From an uncultured Lachnospiraceae bacterium (lineage in GTDB: Bacteria > Bacillota > Clostridia > Lachnospirales > Lachnospiraceae): a stretch of 64,000 bases of DNA. The position numbers and the translations under genes are program-made. Below are positions 52,906 to 61,546 of the stretch, one piece after another (position 1 is the first letter of the stretch; every line of letters starts with the position of its first letter). Location: contig CAMVGV010000007.1 in NCBI GenBank assembly GCA_947167135.1, positions 1 to 64,000 of the forward strand, given 5' to 3'. The notes under the pieces are model-generated. The model was not told the origin of the DNA and did not search any database. It saw nothing but the letters and a program-made list of their open reading frames with translations.

Positions 52906-54364
52906 AAAGATATCTGGCCTTCGCTTCAAAAATAAGCTCAAATACTGTCAGCCCGTATAGTGACAAAAACAAGACTCCCAATGTATATAATGCAGGAATT
53001 CCTTCAAAATCTCTTCTGACAAGCCTTTTTAATGCATATATCTCTCCGACTGATGCGAAAAAAAGAACCGTAAGCCAGAAAAGCTGCATAAGATCCCGAT
53101 ATTTATCATAATTCCTTTCTCCGGCAATGATGAAGGAATGTATCAGAGGTCTAAAGGGACTGTCCTCTCTTACGGCAGGCATATCTCCCAGTACGGGTCC
53201 TGCAAAAAAGTTTCCGTCTATACCCCAGGAAAAGGTTCCGTCACAGAAATTGATAAGCTGTTTTCTTTTCAGGTGCCCGAGAAGTCCCTTTAATCCGTAA
53301 GCCTTCAGCCTTTCTTCGGTCACACGCAGGTTTTCCTCTCTCCTTATAGAAGGATCCTTTATGGAATTTGTGAATTCCGTGTCTTCATTTGAATATACCC
53401 CGTCAGTCTCCGGATTTAAGCCCATCATAATATAATGGGAAAAACCGAAGCTTTTTGCCTTATCAAGCTCCAGACCCAGGGAAGGGTAGATGACATAATT
53501 GACCGTAATAAGGACAGCCGGAAACACAATAACCGCAGCAATAACGGCGTAAAGCTGCTTCCTGTTCTTCCTTAGGAAAAATCCGAAAGCCGTCACAATG
53601 ATACCTGCAATAAAAACTATAACAGTCTGCGGCTTTACAGCATATCCCAAGGCCGCAAAGACTCCTGCAACAGCAGCCGTGGGAATCACCGTGTTTCCCT
53701 TTTTCATCAGTAATACCAGCTGAAAGAGCCTTAAAATAACAAGCGGAAAGATCAGTCCGACAGCATCGGAATAGGTAATAAAGAGGTAGGGATTAAACCC
53801 GATCCAGAATACATATAAAAAATAGGAAAGAAAGGCTGCCTTTAGTGATAACAGATCATGCACAATATAGAAAAACAGTACTCCACCCAGGGAAAAAAGC
53901 AGAGCCTGAAGGATAACAATGGAGATCACACTTTCGGTACCGAAAAGACCGGCAGTTCTTAATACCGAAAGATAAGTGCATACAAGCATCAGGTTATTCG
54001 GATGGGCGGAAAAATAATCGATGTTTATCTCTCCGCTCCTGCCACGGAGAAGCTTATATACACAGTCGAGAACCCCGGCAGGATCCCAGTCTGAATAAAA
54101 AAACGCAGAGGCAGCATAAAGCACCTCCGCAATGAAAAACAGTAATGACAGCAGAGCTATGATGCTCCCTGCATGTTTTCTTATTCTTATCTTAAGCTCA
54201 CTGCTGATATGCCTGTCAGCAGCCGAAAATACAAACATAAGAAAAAAGCTTATCAGCACTCCGGCAAGAAGATATACCGCTTCCGGCTTTGAAAGCTCCG
54301 GCTTCAGAAAGAAGTCACTGTTGTCCGCTGTAAATATAATGAGTAGTAAGGTAAGAAACAGCAT
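52820..54364 (-). CDS. GT-C type multi-pass membrane glycosyltransferase-like protein
   Basis: This 514-residue protein has roughly twelve hydrophobic helices. The first extracytoplasmic loop holds acidic residues (YSDWDPAGVLDCVYKLLRG) and a second DYFSAHPNNLMLVCTY, as in lipid-linked-sugar GT-C enzymes (PMT/ArnT-like). The middle has YSDAVGLIFPLVILRL and GYAVKPQTVIVF, and the C-terminus ends VIYRSLRRCLKR. The likely substrate is a polyprenyl-linked sugar and the acceptor a surface glycan or protein; both are unknown. The 3' end overlaps the acyltransferase gene by 86 bp on the other strand. Confidence 0.75.
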   Translation of the reverse strand: MLFLTLLLIIFTADNSDFFLKPELSKPEAVYLLAGVLISFFLMFVFSAADRHISSELKIRIRKHAGSIIALLSLLFFIAEVLYAASAFFYSDWDPAGVLDCVYKLLRGRSGEINIDYFSAHPNNLMLVCTYLSVLRTAGLFGTESVISIVILQALLFSLGGVLFFYIVHDLLSLKAAFLSYFLYVFWIGFNPYLFITYSDAVGLIFPLVILRLFQLVLLMKKGNTVIPTAAVAGVFAALGYAVKPQTVIVFIAGIIVTAFGFFLRKNRKQLYAVIAAVIVFPAVLITVNYVIYPSLGLELDKAKSFGFSHYIMMGLNPETDGVYSNEDTEFTNSIKDPSIRREENLRVTEERLKAYGLKGLLGHLKRKQLINFCDGTFSWGIDGNFFAGPVLGDMPAVREDSPFRPLIHSFIIAGERNYDKYRDLMQLFWLTVLFFASVGEIYALKRLVRRDFEGIPALYTLGVLFLSLYGLTVFELIFEAKARYLFTYLPLFLTAGVYGACVIYRSLRRCLKR

Positions 54365-54372
54365 ATTAAACC

Positions 54373-55347
54373 TTACCTTGTTATCTGTGAAATGCCCTTA
54401 ATATTATTCAGAGCCCAGTCTTCATTATTGATTGTCACTACACTTCCGCAGTACGGACACCTGGCAGTCTGATTGATGTCAAGAGGTGCTCCGCACTTAG
54501 GGCAGGATACACTCTGTATCTTATCCGTCTGACCGGTAATGACTCCGCTCTTTCTGATAAGATCCCATTCGTATTCCATAAATTTTTCTCTTGATCGGTC
54601 GCCGCTTATAACCTGTCCCGTATTGTCGTCAATGGTATACGCCACAAGCTTTGAACGGACAGTTATAACGAGATGATCCATCCCCGCAGCCTGATAAAAG
54701 CCCCTGGGTGTAACCTCCAGAACCGCAACTCTCTCGGTGCAGGGTGTCTGCCCCTGCTTTCTCTTCAAATCAAGCTGATGTTCACTCTGATTGTAAAATG
54801 CATCAGTAAAGTAAGGCTTCAGGCTTTCAATATTCCTGTTATGCCAGGCTTCCTGCATCTGTACATAGAGATTGGAAAGCCTCTCGCGTAAAGCGGCCTC
54901 ATTATATCCCGGATCAAGTCTTAAGAATTCTGACATTGGCTTTAGAGCAGAGACTGCAGTCCGCTGTGCACCCATTGGACGCGGTTGGTCTCCGCCCGGT
55001 CTTCCGGATCTGTTCCTGCCGTTAATTAAAAATGATCCTCCGCCAAGAAATGCTGCGAGTAACAGAACCGTAAAAACAAGCTCACCCATAGTCCAGCCGG
55101 AAGAATCTCCGGATGAGCTGTCTGAGTACCTGTCGTCATCATCATCCGAGTCCCAGACGTCACCGCCTGTATCCCAGGAATCACCTGAATCCCAGGAATC
55201 ACCTGAGTCCCAGGAATCGCCGTAATCACTGTCTCCCGCAAAGTCACCAAAATCAGCCCTTGCATTAAGGGGCTTTTTTGCGAACATCAGTATCAGTATA
55301 ACAAGAATAAAAAGCAGGAGATATTTGAGACGATCCCTCTTTATCAT
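54373..55347 (-). CDS. membrane Tim44-like protein with C-terminal zinc ribbon
   Basis: This 324-residue protein has an N-terminal transmembrane helix (YLLLFILVILILMF), a repetitive Asp/Ser/Gly/Trp-rich extracytoplasmic segment (about 33-80, GDSWDSGDSWDSGDSWDTGG), and a second helix (about 88-106). A Tim44-like domain follows (about 130-265: LSNLYVQMQEAWHNRNIESLKPYFTDAFYNQ, then LVITVRSKLVAYTIDD), then a zinc ribbon (CPKCGAPL, CPYCGS). Tim44-like proteins in Firmicutes have unknown roles at the membrane. RBS GAGGTC overlaps the end of the lyxose isomerase relic. It shares a C-terminal ribbon idea with the protein at 33045 but is not closely similar. Confidence 0.78.
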   Translation of the reverse strand: MIKRDRLKYLLLFILVILILMFAKKPLNARADFGDFAGDSDYGDSWDSGDSWDSGDSWDTGGDVWDSDDDDDRYSDSSSGDSSGWTMGELVFTVLLLAAFLGGGSFLINGRNRSGRPGGDQPRPMGAQRTAVSALKPMSEFLRLDPGYNEAALRERLSNLYVQMQEAWHNRNIESLKPYFTDAFYNQSEHQLDLKRKQGQTPCTERVAVLEVTPRGFYQAAGMDHLVITVRSKLVAYTIDDNTGQVISGDRSREKFMEYEWDLIRKSGVITGQTDKIQSVSCPKCGAPLDINQTARCPYCGSVVTINNEDWALNNIKGISQITR

Positions 55348-55358
55348 TAATCAAGACC

Positions 55359-55726
55359 TCAAACCGCAGCCGGATACTCATTGCAGAGCAGCCTGTAGGG
55401 CGGCGCATACATCCGAATCTGCAAGCCCTCCGTTTCCGTCGTCATTATAGACCTTTATCAGAAGGGTTCCGCCTCCGCGGTTTATGATGTCCTCGCTCTT
55501 TACCCAGTGGAAGTGCATGGGTGCCATCATATCATCCCTTAGAAACAAAAGCTTCTCCGCATATACCTTTTTATATTTCGGATCATGCTGGTTTCCGTTA
55601 CGCAGCGTAATGAGCCCAAAGCCGCACCTCCGGAGTCCAATTGCAGAAGGGAGGCAGATGGAAGCCGTTAGCGGCTATGAGCTCTTCCATTTCTTTTATA
55701 ATACTGTTTATCTCAGAACGCTTCAA
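55359..55726 (-). pseudogene. D-lyxose ketol-isomerase, two internal deletions
   Basis: From a TTG at 55726 (AAGGA nine bases upstream) the frame reads KRSEINSIIKEMEELIAAN and GFHLPPFCNWTPE, the start of a D-lyxose isomerase. After a gap of about 30 residues the family resumes in another frame: GFGLITLRNGNQHDPKYKKV, YAEKLLFLRDDMMAPMHFHW, SEDIINRGGGTLLIKVYNDD. It then jumps again, missing roughly 100 residues, to the family's last residues YRLLCNEYPAA and a stop at 55359. All segments are clear, so the gene was once whole. It is the last gene of the sugar ABC operon and suggests the transporter served D-lyxose or a related sugar. Confidence 0.85.
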
Positions 55727-55750
55727 TTCTCAGATCCTTATTATAGATGA

Positions 55751-56740
55751 TCAACCCTTTTTCCTTGTCCTGAAGAAGTCAAGCATAACAGCGAGAAGGA
55801 TAACAACACCCTTTACTACAGTCTGCCAGAAGGAATTGACGTTCATAAGGTTCAGTCCGTTATTCAGTATACCGATGATCAGAGCACCGATCAGGGTTCC
55901 GCCGAGCTTACCGGAACCACCGGACATACTCGTTCCTCCGACTACAACCGCTGCGATGGCATCCATTTCCGCTCCTTCACCGGCTGTAGGCTGACCGGAG
56001 TACATACGTGATGCAAGGATGATTCCCGCAAGACCTGCCATTATTCCGGAATAGGTGTAAACAAAGAACTTAACTGTTGAAACATTGATTCCCGAATAAG
56101 TAGCAGCCAGATTGTTTCCGCCGACTGCGTAAATGTAGCGGCCCATCTTCGTACGGTTAATGATAAGAAGTGATGCAATAAAAATTATTATCATTATGAT
56201 AACCGGAACAGGAACGCCGAAGGCATATCCGGCTCCGATCCACTGCCATTCCTTTGTTACAACACGGACAGGAGAACCGCCCGTATATACTCCCGCAAGT
56301 CCTCTTGCGATATTCATTGTTGCAAGGGTAACGATGAAGGGAGGTATTGTTGTCTTTGAAATCACAAATCCGTTAAAGAGACCGAAAACTATACCTACCA
56401 GTAATCCCAGCATCATAGCCGGTACTATGGGAAGATTGTATCTTACCACGCCGCCTGCCGCGAGGACACCGCTCAGAGCGATAACGGAACCTACGGAAAG
56501 ATCGATACCTCCGAGGATGATGACCATTGTCATACCGCAGGCAAGAAGCAGGTTTGTCGATATCTGACGGAGAACGTTAAACAGGTTCTTCACAGTTACA
56601 AAGTATTCGCTGGTGCCCGGGAAGATACCCAGTATCAGGCAGAGCACTACGAGAGCTGCCAGGATACCGAGATTTTCAAAAATAAAGCTCATAAAGGCAT
56701 TTCTCGGTGCAGGCGCTGAAATCTTTTTCTTTTCATCCAT
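55751..56740 (-). CDS. sugar ABC transporter permease (RbsC family)
   Basis: This 329-residue inner-membrane permease with about nine helices has MTMVIILGGIDLSVGSVIALSG, IVTLATMNIARGLAGVYTGGSPV, VGGNNLAATYSGINVSTVKFFVYTYSGIMAGLAGIILASRMYSGQP, and AIAAVVVGGTSMSGGSGKLGGTLIGALIIGIL, the standard features of RbsC/XylH/MglC proteins. Complete; RBS AGGAGG. It follows the ATPase gene by 37 bp. The substrate is likely a pentose or related monosaccharide, with D-lyxose suggested by the next gene's remains. Confidence 0.92.
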   Translation of the reverse strand: MDEKKKISAPAPRNAFMSFIFENLGILAALVVLCLILGIFPGTSEYFVTVKNLFNVLRQISTNLLLACGMTMVIILGGIDLSVGSVIALSGVLAAGGVVRYNLPIVPAMMLGLLVGIVFGLFNGFVISKTTIPPFIVTLATMNIARGLAGVYTGGSPVRVVTKEWQWIGAGYAFGVPVPVIIMIIIFIASLLIINRTKMGRYIYAVGGNNLAATYSGINVSTVKFFVYTYSGIMAGLAGIILASRMYSGQPTAGEGAEMDAIAAVVVGGTSMSGGSGKLGGTLIGALIIGILNNGLNLMNVNSFWQTVVKGVVILLAVMLDFFRTRKKG

Positions 56741-56777
56741 TTTATATTTCCTCCTAATGTAAATCCTTCGGTTTTTC

Positions 56778-58262
56778 TCAGACAGCAGCCAGCTTCATGA
56801 TGGCTTCCTGCGAAATTTCCTCATGGTCTATACAGCCCTTAATTGTACCCTCTGCCATAACATATACCCTGTCTGACATATTGATGATCTCCGGCATTTC
56901 CGAAGATATCATAATAATGGATACGCCCTGCTTGATAAGACTGTTCATGATAGCATATATCTCAGCCTTGGCACCTACATCAATACCCCTCGTAGGCTCG
57001 TCCAGGATAAGTATCTGCGGATTCGTTGCAAGCCAGCGTCCGATAAGCACCTTCTGCTGGTTTCCACCGGACAGGTTTCCGATCACCTGCTGCTGTGAAG
57101 GGGTCTTTGTTGACATCATGTCTATGTATTTCTGGGTAACCTCGGCCTCCTTCGCGTGATTTACTCTCAGATTCTTTATAAACTGATCAAGTATCTCAAT
57201 GGTCGTATTGTATTTCACATCCTGTATGAGGAAGAGTCCCTGCTCCTTCCGGCTCTCCGGAACCATTACGAGACCGTTGTTCATAGCGTCGATAGGACTC
57301 TTTATTTCAACCTTTTTGCCGTTGATATAAATATTCCCGGTCACTCCCTTAGTCAGACCGAAAATCGCCTGCATAGTCTCACTCCGTCCTGCTCCCACAA
57401 GACCGGCAAAACCTACGATCTCTCCCTTCTTAAGATTGAAGGAAACATCAAATACCCGCTTATTATCGGTAATGTTTTCAACCTTCAGAACTTCTTCCCC
57501 TGGCTCTATGAAATCCCTCTCATAGTAGCTGGTAAGCTGACGGCCTACCATCATCGCTATAAGATCATCCCTGGAGGTATCCTTAACGACCCTTGTACCC
57601 ACATATTCGCCGTCACGCATAACTGTGACACGATCACATATTTCCTGAAGCTCACTCATCTTATGGGAAATATAGATTATGCCAACGCCATGGCTCGTCA
57701 GATCTCTCATTATCTTAAAGAGATTATCAACCTCTTTCTCACTAATGGAAGATGTGGGCTCATCCATAACGAGGATCTTTGAATTGGTGGCTACAGCCTT
57801 TGTGATCTCGACCATTTGCTGTTTTGCAATGGGAAGATCCTTTATCAAAGATCTCGCATCTATATCCATACCCAGTCTGTCCAGAACTTCCTGGGCTTCT
57901 TTTTCCTGTGCTTTTAGATTCACGCTGATTCCGGCTCCAAGCTCCCGGCCGAGGAAGATATTCTCCGCAACCGACATATAAGGAACCAGTACCAGTTCCT
58001 GATGAATGATGGCTATTCCGTTAGCTTCAGCATCCTGAACGCTGTTTATCTTTACTTCCTTGTCATTTATCTCTATCGTGCCGCCATCCGCATGATAGAT
58101 ACCGCCAAGCACCTTAATAAGTGTGGATTTACCTGCTCCGTTTTCCCCCAAAAGGGCGTGAACCTCTCCCTCCTTAAGATCAAAGTCCACTTCGCTTAAG
58201 GCTTTTACACCCGGAAAGGTCTTGGTGATCTTTTTCATTCTTAATATAGTTTTATCGCTCAC
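56778..58262 (-). CDS. sugar ABC transporter ATP-binding protein (RbsA/MglA family)
   Basis: This 494-residue protein has two fused ABC domains. The first has Walker A GENGAGKSTLIKVLGG, signature KQQMVEI in place of LSGGQ, and Walker B ILVMDEPTSSIS. The second has a degenerate Walker A (GLVGAGRSETMQAIFG), signature LSGGNQQKVLIGRWLATNP and Walker B ILILDEPTRGID. This asymmetry is normal for the monosaccharide class. The start codon is GTG. It lies between the binding protein and permease genes, and a stem-loop precedes it. Confidence 0.93.
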   Translation of the reverse strand: MSDKTILRMKKITKTFPGVKALSEVDFDLKEGEVHALLGENGAGKSTLIKVLGGIYHADGGTIEINDKEVKINSVQDAEANGIAIIHQELVLVPYMSVAENIFLGRELGAGISVNLKAQEKEAQEVLDRLGMDIDARSLIKDLPIAKQQMVEITKAVATNSKILVMDEPTSSISEKEVDNLFKIMRDLTSHGVGIIYISHKMSELQEICDRVTVMRDGEYVGTRVVKDTSRDDLIAMMVGRQLTSYYERDFIEPGEEVLKVENITDNKRVFDVSFNLKKGEIVGFAGLVGAGRSETMQAIFGLTKGVTGNIYINGKKVEIKSPIDAMNNGLVMVPESRKEQGLFLIQDVKYNTTIEILDQFIKNLRVNHAKEAEVTQKYIDMMSTKTPSQQQVIGNLSGGNQQKVLIGRWLATNPQILILDEPTRGIDVGAKAEIYAIMNSLIKQGVSIIMISSEMPEIINMSDRVYVMAEGTIKGCIDHEEISQEAIMKLAAV

Positions 58263-58323
58263 GTCAACACCACTCTTAAGTAAACACCGTCCCTGAATAC
58301 AAGAAACGGTAAAATCATATTAA

Positions 58324-58357
58324 GGCGCGGAGTTTCAGTCGGTCGAGACCCCGCGCC
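58324..58357 (-). terminator. intercistronic stem-loop after the binding-protein gene
   Basis: GGCGCGG pairs with CCGCGCC around a loop holding a small GGTC/GACC helix. Only a weak T stretch follows, so it probably acts as a partial terminator or 3' end stabiliser, keeping binding-protein mRNA more abundant than transporter mRNA. Confidence 0.55.
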
Positions 58358-58384
58358 CGTAGTTTCATATTTCAGATATTATTC

Positions 58385-59479
58385 TTACTGCCAGCCGTCT
58401 GTGCCATAGTCAGCAACGTTGTCAGCTGTGATAAGGAATGTCTCAACAGGATATCTGTCATCAACAGGCTTTCCTTCCATGTAATCATACATGATCTCAA
58501 CAGCCTTGTCGGCAATAGACTTGGGAGACTGTGCTCCTGTTCCCTCGATAAGGGTATCGCCGCTTGCAAGCTCAGCCTTGATATCAGGTGATCCATCAAC
58601 ACCGTAGATCTTGCAGTCCTTGATGCCTGCTGCGTTTGCTGCTGCAAGACATCCGAGAGCCGTAGGATCGTTTCCGCCGAAGATAGCTACTACATCGGGA
58701 TGTGCCTGAAGAAGGTCTTCTGCGATACCCATAGCAACTTCGAGGTTACCCTTTGCATCCTGCTGTCCAACTACGTTGAAGCCGTGTCCCTCGATAGCCT
58801 CAAGGAATCCGTTGGTTCTGTCGGTAACTGACTGCATTGTGGGAGAATCAAGAACGAGGATGTCTCCTCCGTTCGGGCACTTCTTCACAAGGTCTTCACC
58901 GCAAACCTTACCGGCATTGTAGTTATCGGAACCGGTGTAGGATACAAGGTAAGAAAGATCAGCAACCTCTGTATCGAAACCAACCATAGGAACTCCCTCA
59001 GCCTTTGCTGCATCAAGAGCAGGAAGGATACCTTCTGCATCTGCAGGGTTCATGAAGAGACCGTCAAGATTCTGTGAAAGCATATCCTCAACCTGTGAGA
59101 TCTGCTTTGTAACATCATTGCCGGGGTCTGTGATAACAAGCTCATCACCCTTTGCCTCGATAAGAGACTTCATCTCGTCCTGAATGGTAACGAAGAAGGG
59201 ATTTGTGCCGTCCATGCAGGTGTAGCCGAACTTGTAGTGCTTCTCACCGCTGTCTGCTGCGGGTGCTGCTTCTTCTGCTGCGGGAGCTGCCTCCTCTGCT
59301 GCAGGTGCTGCCTCCTCTTCTGCGGGTGCTGCTTCCTCTGCTGCGGGTGCTGCTTCCTCTGCTGCGGGTGCTGCTGCAGGTGCATCTGCTGCGGGTGCAC
59401 TAGCTGTGCTTCCGCCGCATGCTACAAGGCTTAAGGTCATACCTGCTGCCAAAGCTGCTGCAAAAAACTTTTTCATCAT
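58385..59479 (-). CDS. sugar-binding lipoprotein (RbsB family) with Ala/Pro/Glu repeat linker
   Basis: This 364-residue ABC substrate-binding protein has a signal peptide with lipobox LVAC (Cys21), then an unusual linker of about 55 residues built from EEAAPAA-like heptads. The periplasmic-binding fold follows: KFGYTCMDGTNPFFVTIQDEMKSL, LDGLFMNPADAEGILPALDAAKAEGVPMVGFDTEV, YTGSDNYNAGKVCGEDLV, AIFGGNDPTALGCLAAANAAG and KIYGVDGSPDIKAELASGDTLIEG. The linker probably lifts the domain through the cell wall. RBS GGAGG. First gene of the operon; D-lyxose-like sugars are a plausible ligand. Confidence 0.92.
   Translation of the reverse strand: MMKKFFAAALAAGMTLSLVACGGSTASAPAADAPAAAPAAEEAAPAAEEAAPAEEEAAPAAEEAAPAAEEAAPAADSGEKHYKFGYTCMDGTNPFFVTIQDEMKSLIEAKGDELVITDPGNDVTKQISQVEDMLSQNLDGLFMNPADAEGILPALDAAKAEGVPMVGFDTEVADLSYLVSYTGSDNYNAGKVCGEDLVKKCPNGGDILVLDSPTMQSVTDRTNGFLEAIEGHGFNVVGQQDAKGNLEVAMGIAEDLLQAHPDVVAIFGGNDPTALGCLAAANAAGIKDCKIYGVDGSPDIKAELASGDTLIEGTGAQSPKSIADKAVEIMYDYMEGKPVDDRYPVETFLITADNVADYGTDGWQ
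59237..59400. repeat. 21-bp tandem repeats encoding the lipoprotein linker
   Basis: Six or so units related to GCTGCGGGTGCTGCTTCCTC follow one another in frame inside the binding-protein gene. Because units are multiples of three, copy-number change would alter linker length without a frameshift. Long Cys/Leu-rich open frames on the other strand here are by-products. Confidence 0.75.
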
Positions 59480-59650
59480 CTTTACATTTTCCTCCTATAA
59501 AATTTTGTGCCGTTTTACGGCATCTATACTACGGAGACGCCCGGGTCGCCCCAAAAAAACGCTCCGTATGAAATATTAACAAACTATGAACAATTTATCA
59601 ATACATTTTTATTAATTTATGTTAAAATTTTTACGATTGAGTGAACATAT

Positions 59651-59712
59651 GTCATCCTGAGCAAAGCGAAGGATCTTTCAGGATTCTTTGGACTGCGCTC
59701 TCAGAATGACAA
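59651..59712. repeat. REP-like palindromic repeat (family A)
   Basis: GTCATCCTGAGCAAAGCG, AAGGATCTTTCA, GGATTCTTTGGACTGCGC and TCTCAGAATGACA form one complete palindrome between the sugar-binding gene and the double-receiver gene. Confidence 0.85.
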
Positions 59713-59734
59713 ATCGGAAGTGTATTACTGATAC

Positions 59735-60502
59735 TTATTGTATCTTCAATATATGATTTGCAAAGAAGTCGTCTATGCTCTCCAACAGCTGGTCCTTGGG
59801 AGTTGATTTAAGGAGATATCCGTCAGGCTTCTTCTCAAGGATCTGAATGACGCTTTCCTTATCGTCCTTCCCGGTCAGAAAAATGACCGGTATATCAGAG
59901 GTCTTCCAGGATTTCCTGATCTCGGACATAAATTCATAGCCGTTCATTTTCGGCATTTCATGATCCAGAAGGATAAGATCCGGTTTCTTTTCGGAAAGAT
60001 ATTTCATTGCTTCCTTGGCGGAATTGACAAAGTCCACATTGTACACGCCGTCAAACCAGGTGTAGGCGATCTGAAGAAAATCATAATCATCATCCACGAG
60101 GAGGATACTCTTTTTTCTGGCATATTCTATACGGGTACCAACCATGATCTTCAGATCCGATATGAATTTCCTAACATCCAGAGGTCTTTTGTAGCTTACG
60201 GTTATGATGCCGTCATCACAGGCCTCCTTTGCTCTCCTTAAGCTGTTTGATTCACCAATCATGCAGAGTGTCTTCCGATATTCGAGGCACATTCCGTTCA
60301 GGCATTTTAAGACCCGTCTCGAACCGATCTCAACATTTCCAAGGCAGTAGACTATTATATCGGAGGCAAACTGGTGTCTCTCGATCTCCGTCAGATCGGA
60401 ATTTATATCGATGACATCAAAGCCCGCTTCCTCGATATTATGCTTAATTGTCTGAACCATATACCCCGGCTCGTCATAGATAAAAACTATTGTCTCACTC
60501 AT
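59735..60502 (-). CDS. double-receiver response regulator without output domain
   Basis: This 255-residue cytoplasmic protein has an N-terminal receiver-like domain (residues 1-120; starts ETIVFIYDEPGYMVQTIKHNIEEAGFDV) lacking the usual phospho-acceptor Asp. The second receiver (about 130-250) is intact: ILLVDDDYDFLQIA, LILLDHEMPKMNGYEF with the phospho-Asp, VIFLTGKDD, and KPDGYLLKSTP with the conserved Lys. No DNA-binding or enzymatic output follows. It is last in the phosphorelay operon and overlaps the REC-HPt gene by four bases, so it is a likely phosphate acceptor in that relay. Confidence 0.88.
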   Translation of the reverse strand: MSETIVFIYDEPGYMVQTIKHNIEEAGFDVIDINSDLTEIERHQFASDIIVYCLGNVEIGSRRVLKCLNGMCLEYRKTLCMIGESNSLRRAKEACDDGIITVSYKRPLDVRKFISDLKIMVGTRIEYARKKSILLVDDDYDFLQIAYTWFDGVYNVDFVNSAKEAMKYLSEKKPDLILLDHEMPKMNGYEFMSEIRKSWKTSDIPVIFLTGKDDKESVIQILEKKPDGYLLKSTPKDQLLESIDDFFANHILKIQ

Positions 60503-61515
60503 TTGAATCCGCTTTCTTCATAGCTTGTGATAAGGTTTCTGGCACTTTCCCAATCCATTATCCTTAAATATTCCCTCAGCTTATAAAAGAAGTCCCTCCA
60601 TTGGGGCGGAAGACTTCTGTTCTTCAGGTAGTCAAGCAAGCTGTCAATGTTTTTCCTGTCATAGGTCTCAACAAGCTCACTTATGGCACCGAATGCATCC
60701 ATAAGCTCATCCTCCGAGATATCCTTTAATCCCTCCTCCGCATCGGTGTTTTCGTATATCTTCTTCAGCTCGTCGCCGATTTCCCTGTATTTCGACAGAA
60801 ATTCCGGTGTCAGACTGTAAACCAGAGGGATATTATGCTCATTGCATGCCTTTTCAAGAAGCTTTGCCATTTCCGAGATCTGCTTTGCCCCAACCGCAAG
60901 AGAGGTACTCTTCAGTGAGTGTACCGACATTTCCAGATCCTCGATATAGCCCCTTTTTATGAACTCGTCCATGTCGGACGATCTTTGATCGACAGATTTG
61001 CTGAAAATCTGAAGAGCAGTTAAAAAATCCCTTACCGAGCCGCAGTGCATGATACCGTATTCGGCGTCCACTCCCGGGATATTCCTGAAAGCATCGGGCA
61101 GGCGCTCGTCATCTACTTCTTCAACCTCTTCTGTTATCTCGGCATCCCTGGGTGCGTATTTATTCAGTATTTCAAGGAGGGCTTTCTTATTTATGGGCTT
61201 TGACATACAATCCGAAAAGCCCGCATTCATTATCTTTTTTTTCTCCTGCCTCCCTGAAAGCGCCGTGATGCAGATAACGGGTACCATTATCCCCCGTTGG
61301 CTTAATATCTTCATGGTCTGAAAGCCGTCCATTCCGGGCATCCTGATATCCAGAAAGACATAATCAAAGCGCTTTCTTTCGCAAAGCCTGATACATTCCT
61401 CTCCGTCTGAAGCAGAGGCAGATTCTATCCCGAAGCTTTTCAGAAGCTTTTCAAATATAAGTCTGTTTATTTTCTCATCGTCCACCACAAGGGCGCTGAG
61501 TCTCCCAACACTCAT
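60499..61515 (-). CDS. receiver-HPt phosphorelay protein
   Basis: This 338-residue cytoplasmic protein has a receiver at 7-125 (ALVVDDEKINRLIFEKLLK, YVFLDIRMPGMDGFQ with the phospho-Asp, CITALSG, CMSKPINK with the Lys). A Glu-rich linker and an HPt domain (about 150-240) follow, with phospho-His in MSVHSLKSTSLAVGA. The C-terminal 90 residues are helical with no name. It links the upstream hybrid kinase to the double receiver downstream. It starts 31 bp after the kinase stop; no good RBS is seen. Confidence 0.88.
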   Translation of the reverse strand: MSVGRLSALVVDDEKINRLIFEKLLKSFGIESASASDGEECIRLCERKRFDYVFLDIRMPGMDGFQTMKILSQRGIMVPVICITALSGRQEKKKIMNAGFSDCMSKPINKKALLEILNKYAPRDAEITEEVEEVDDERLPDAFRNIPGVDAEYGIMHCGSVRDFLTALQIFSKSVDQRSSDMDEFIKRGYIEDLEMSVHSLKSTSLAVGAKQISEMAKLLEKACNEHNIPLVYSLTPEFLSKYREIGDELKKIYENTDAEEGLKDISEDELMDAFGAISELVETYDRKNIDSLLDYLKNRSLPPQWRDFFYKLREYLRIMDWESARNLITSYEESGFK

Positions 61516-61546
61516 GCTGATATTGTACCCGATTTAAGGCTTCATA

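Noticed and set aside
59203-59434. Cys/Leu-rich open frames opposite the lipoprotein linker
   Set aside because: They are the complement of the GC-rich 21-bp repeats in a clear coding gene; no RBS or family likeness.
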